This document shows, piece by piece, positions 14,171 to 16,438 of a DNA stretch of 16,438 nucleotides; position 1 is the first letter of the stretch; each line of letters starts with the position of its first letter. The notes beneath the pieces are model-generated. The model saw only the letters and a list, made by a program, of their open reading frames with translations. It had not been told where the DNA came from and did no database searches. The translations under genes were made by a program, and so were the position numbers. Origin of the DNA: Solirubrobacteraceae bacterium (GTDB lineage Bacteria; Actinomycetota; Thermoleophilia; Solirubrobacterales; Solirubrobacteraceae); the NCBI GenBank assembly GCA_024710825.1, contig JANJUA010000200.1, forward strand, positions 1 through 16,438, written 5' to 3'.

Positions 14171-15091
14171 ATGAGGGACATCGACCGCGTCACCATCCTG
14201 GGCACCGGCACCATGGGGCCGGGCATGGGCGCCGTGCTGGCGCGTGCCGGCATGCAGGTCACGCTCTACGACGTCGACGCGGCCGCCCTGGAGCGCGCGA
14301 AGGGCACGGCGGAGATGGCCTCCGGCGTCCTCGACCGTCTCGAGACCCCGACGGTCGGCGGCGGCTCGCTTGCCTTCGAGGGCGACCTGGCCGCCGCGCT
14401 GAAGGGCGCCGACATCGTCGTCGAGGCGATTCCCGAGCGGCTGGAGCTCAAGCAGCAGGTGCTCGCCGAGGTCGAGGGGCTGGTGGACGACGACACCGTC
14501 ATCGCGTCCAACACCTCCGGCATCCCGATCACGAAGATGGCCGCAGAGCTGGCGAACCCCGAGCGCGTCGTCGGCTGGCACTGGTCCAACCCTCCGCAGC
14601 TGATCCCGATGAACGAGATCATCCCCGGGGAGCGGACCGCGCCCGAGGTGACCCGCGCCGTCGAGGACCTGACGCGGCGCATCGGCTACGAGCCGGTCAC
14701 GCTGCGCAAGGAGGTCCCCGGATTCGTCGAGAACCGCGTCCTCTACGCGATCATGCGCGAGTGCCTCGCCCTGGTCGACGAGGGCGTGATCGACGCAGAG
14801 GGCCTCGACCTGTGCGTGAAGTGGGGGATCGGCTACAAGCTCGCCGTCGTCCCGCCGATCTCGCTGCTCGACATGGCGGGGCTGGACATCTACACCAGCG
14901 TCGCGAGCTACCTCAACGCCGACCTGTCCAACGAGGCGGGCGTCTCCGAGACGGCGGTCAGGCTCAAGGAGGCCGGCAAGCTCGGCATCAAGGCGGGCAG
15001 CGGCTTCTTCGACTACACGCCGGAGAGCGCGCAGCAGCTCCAGCAGCAGCGCGCGGGCCAGCTCGTCGGCGTCCGCAAGGCGCTGAGCTGA
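14171..15091 (+). CDS. FHMPC dehydrogenase (5-formyl-3-hydroxy-2-methylpyridine-4-carboxylate 5-dehydrogenase), 3-hydroxyacyl-CoA dehydrogenase fold
   Basis: 306 aa. An N-terminal Rossmann domain has the NAD motif GTGTMG (11-16) with the ribose-binding Asp in LYDVD (D34). The active-site segment is VGWHWSNPPQLIPMNEI, with the family's catalytic pair H137 and E149, then PGFVENRVLYAIMRE (183-197). A C-terminal helical domain holds WGIGYKLAV and DMAGLDIYTSV. HWSNPP, SGIPITK and the C-terminal domain match the M. loti FHMPC dehydrogenase (about 309 aa) closely, as recalled from memory; fatty-acid 3-hydroxyacyl-CoA dehydrogenases carry HFFNP at this site instead. It oxidises the 5-formyl group to a carboxylate with NAD+, giving HMPDC, the substrate of the decarboxylase encoded three genes upstream. 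The gene lies 4 bp before the lactonase gene. Confidence 0.88.
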   Translation: MRDIDRVTILGTGTMGPGMGAVLARAGMQVTLYDVDAAALERAKGTAEMASGVLDRLETPTVGGGSLAFEGDLAAALKGADIVVEAIPERLELKQQVLAEVEGLVDDDTVIASNTSGIPITKMAAELANPERVVGWHWSNPPQLIPMNEIIPGERTAPEVTRAVEDLTRRIGYEPVTLRKEVPGFVENRVLYAIMRECLALVDEGVIDAEGLDLCVKWGIGYKLAVVPPISLLDMAGLDIYTSVASYLNADLSNEAGVSETAVRLKEAGKLGIKAGSGFFDYTPESAQQLQQQRAGQLVGVRKALS

Positions 15092-15095
15092 CGCC

Positions 15096-15860
15096 ATGGC
15101 CAAGGCGACCGCAGTGCGACTGCTCGACGGCGGCACGCTCGTCATCGACCAGTCCCACATCACCTGGAACGTCGGCTGCGGGAACCCCGTTCGGTTCCCG
15201 GTGTACAGCGTGCTCGTCGAGCACCCCGAGGGGCTGCTGGTGTTCGACACCGGCTACGACCTGGACCTCGTCAACGAGGCCCTGGCCTTCGAGCTGCCCG
15301 AGCAGACGTCGCAGCAGACGATCCCCGAGCAGCTGCGCCTGTGCGGCTACGAGCCGGCCGACGTCGACGCGGTGGTCAACTCGCACCTGCACTTCGACCA
15401 CTGCGGCGGCAACAAGCACCTGACGAAGGCGACGACGATCGTGCACTCCGAGGAGCTGCGCGAGGCGCGCACGCCGGAGCCCTTCGAGCGTCTCGGCTAC
15501 GCCGACCGCGGCTGGGACCATCCGGCGGCCACGTTCTCGCTCGTCGACGGCGACTGCGAGATCGCCGACGGCGTGCACCTGTTCCACACGCCCGGCCACA
15601 CGGTCGGCCACCTGTCGATGCTGGTGGAGCTCGAGGGCGGCGATCCGCTGCTGTTCATGGCGGACGTGACCTACACGCCGGCCGCCTACGAGAAGGACCA
15701 GCAGGCCGGATTCCACCACGACCCGGTGGCCGGCGTGCGCTCGATCCGGCGGATCAAGCGCATCGCGAAGGAGACCGGCGCGCGGCTGTTCTTCACGCAC
15801 GACATGGACGTGTTCCACACCTACCGGCTCGCCCCGGAGATCTACGGAGGTCAAGGATGA
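15096..15860 (+). CDS. 4-Pyridoxolactonase (metallo-beta-lactamase fold)
   Basis: 254 aa. It hydrolyses 4-pyridoxolactone to 4-pyridoxate using two zinc ions. Metal ligands: SHLHFDHCGG (H97, H99, D101, H102), TPGHTVGH (H168), D190 and H235 (THDMD). The N-terminal LLDGGTLVID, RFPVYSVLVEH, the segment QQTIPEQL, and the C-terminal DPVAGVRSIRRIK and THDMDVFHTYR are very close to M. loti 4-pyridoxolactonase as recalled, well beyond the similarity expected for a general AHL lactonase. It appears about 17 residues shorter than the M. loti protein between the HxHxDH motif and H168. The substrate comes from the SDR encoded immediately downstream; the ATGA overlap (4 bp) couples the two. Confidence 0.92.
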   Translation: MAKATAVRLLDGGTLVIDQSHITWNVGCGNPVRFPVYSVLVEHPEGLLVFDTGYDLDLVNEALAFELPEQTSQQTIPEQLRLCGYEPADVDAVVNSHLHFDHCGGNKHLTKATTIVHSEELREARTPEPFERLGYADRGWDHPAATFSLVDGDCEIADGVHLFHTPGHTVGHLSMLVELEGGDPLLFMADVTYTPAAYEKDQQAGFHHDPVAGVRSIRRIKRIAKETGARLFFTHDMDVFHTYRLAPEIYGGQG

Positions 15861-16438
15861 GGTTCGAGGATCGAGTCGCGATCGTCACGGGCAGCGCCGC
15901 GGGGATCGGGCGCGCGATCGCCCGGCAGCTCCACCGCGAGGGCGCGAGGACCGTCGTCGCCGACCTCGACGGCGCGGGCGCCGAGAGGGTCGCCGCGGAG
16001 CTGGACGGCCTCGCCGTCGCGATGGACACGTCGCGCGAGGCCGACGCGCAGCGCATGGTGGACGCGACGCTCGAGGCCTACGGGAAGGTTGACGTGCTCG
16101 TCAACGCGGCCGGCATCGTGCCGTTCATCGCCTGGGACGACATCGACTACGCGCACTTCCAGCGGATCGTCGAGGTCAACCTGGGCGGCGTGTACCTGTG
16201 CTCGCGGGCGGCCGAGAAGCCGATGCGCGAGGCCGGCTACGGACGCATCGTGAACATCGCCTCCAACGCCTTCCTGGCCGGCACGCCCAACATGGGCGCC
16301 TACCTGGCCTCCAAGGGCGGCGTCGTGGGGCTCACCCGTGCGCTGGCGACCGAGCTCGGCAAGTACGGCATCACCGCGAACTCGGTGGCGCCCGGCATCA
16401 CCCGCACCGATTCGACGTTGGCCAGCCCGCATCAGCAC
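15857..16438 (+). CDS. pldh-t: Pyridoxal 4-dehydrogenase (short-chain dehydrogenase/reductase), 3' end beyond window
   Basis: 194 codons of an SDR (family about 250 aa) run off the right edge. It oxidises pyridoxal, as its hemiacetal, to 4-pyridoxolactone with NAD+. The cofactor motif is TGSAAGIG (11-18), with D36 (VVADLD) indicating NAD(H) preference, the NAAG motif (83-86) and the catalytic residues S136, Y149 and K153. The runs AGIVPFIAWDDID (85-97), SNAFLAGTPNMGAYLA (136-151), TRALATELGKYGITAN and ASPH (189-192) closely resemble M. loti pyridoxal 4-dehydrogenase from memory, including the substrate-side loops that differ among SDRs. GGAGG lies six bases before the ATG, which overlaps the lactonase stop by 4 bp. 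Confidence 0.9.
   Translation, partial: MRFEDRVAIVTGSAAGIGRAIARQLHREGARTVVADLDGAGAERVAAELDGLAVAMDTSREADAQRMVDATLEAYGKVDVLVNAAGIVPFIAWDDIDYAHFQRIVEVNLGGVYLCSRAAEKPMREAGYGRIVNIASNAFLAGTPNMGAYLASKGGVVGLTRALATELGKYGITANSVAPGITRTDSTLASPHQH

Noticed and set aside
14171..15091. Fatty-acid beta-oxidation 3-hydroxyacyl-CoA dehydrogenase
   Set aside because: The active-site segment is HWSNPP rather than HFFNP, there is no thiolase or enoyl-CoA hydratase nearby, and the C-terminal domain resembles FHMPC dehydrogenase.
15096..15860. N-acyl-homoserine lactone quorum-quenching lactonase
   Set aside because: It shares the HxHxDH fold, but the N- and C-terminal segments and the adjacent pyridoxal dehydrogenase-like SDR point to 4-pyridoxolactone as substrate.

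Overview
The window is about 70% G+C, very densely coded DNA of the kind seen in high-GC Actinomycetota. Overlapping start/stop codons, GTG starts and an LLM-family (luciferase-like) oxidoreductase fit that group. A soil lineage such as Solirubrobacterales is possible, but there is no rRNA or other phylogenetic marker here, so the taxon is a guess. I see no mobile element, tRNA, CRISPR array or phage gene. The whole window reads as one catabolic locus: two divergent operons around a short regulatory region at about 7417-7502.

The leftward operon (minus strand, 7416 down to 1) encodes, in order of transcription: an amidohydrolase_2-family enzyme, a BMP-family lipoprotein binding protein, a two-domain sugar/nucleoside-type ABC ATPase, two membrane permeases, a CoxG/SRPBCC protein and a pyridoxamine-pyruvate-type aminotransferase that runs off the left edge. 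The rightward operon (plus strand, 7503 to the right edge) encodes a GntR/FCD repressor, an LLM-family flavin/F420 oxidoreductase, an M29-aminopeptidase/NicX-like metalloprotein, a small cupin, a class II aldolase-fold protein, the 2Fe-2S and molybdopterin subunits of a molybdenum hydroxylase, a 3-hydroxyacyl-CoA-dehydrogenase-fold enzyme, a metallo-beta-lactamase-fold lactonase and an SDR dehydrogenase that runs off the right edge.

Five of these proteins resemble successive enzymes of vitamin B6 degradation pathway I of Mesorhizobium loti: pyridoxamine-pyruvate aminotransferase, pyridoxal 4-dehydrogenase, 4-pyridoxolactonase, FHMPC dehydrogenase and, more loosely, the aldolase-fold HMPDC decarboxylase. 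The lactonase, the SDR and FHMPC dehydrogenase resemble the M. loti proteins closely along most of their length, as compared from memory. I therefore read the locus as an actinobacterial vitamin B6 (pyridoxamine/pyridoxal) import and degradation cluster.

The new-looking part is what replaces the rest of pathway I. The window has no GMC/flavin 4-pyridoxate dehydrogenase and no flavin ring-opening monooxygenase (MHPCO). Instead it has a molybdenum hydroxylase, a NicX-like protein, an LLM oxidoreductase, a cupin and an amidohydrolase. This suggests, as inference only, that the B6 ring is hydroxylated next to nitrogen and opened by a nicotinate-type (2,5-dihydroxypyridine) route. The BMP-type ABC importer would then be a candidate B6 transporter. 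The divergent promoter region carries a 12-bp element repeated exactly 52 bp apart, overlapping a good minus-strand promoter, and is the likely operator of the GntR protein.
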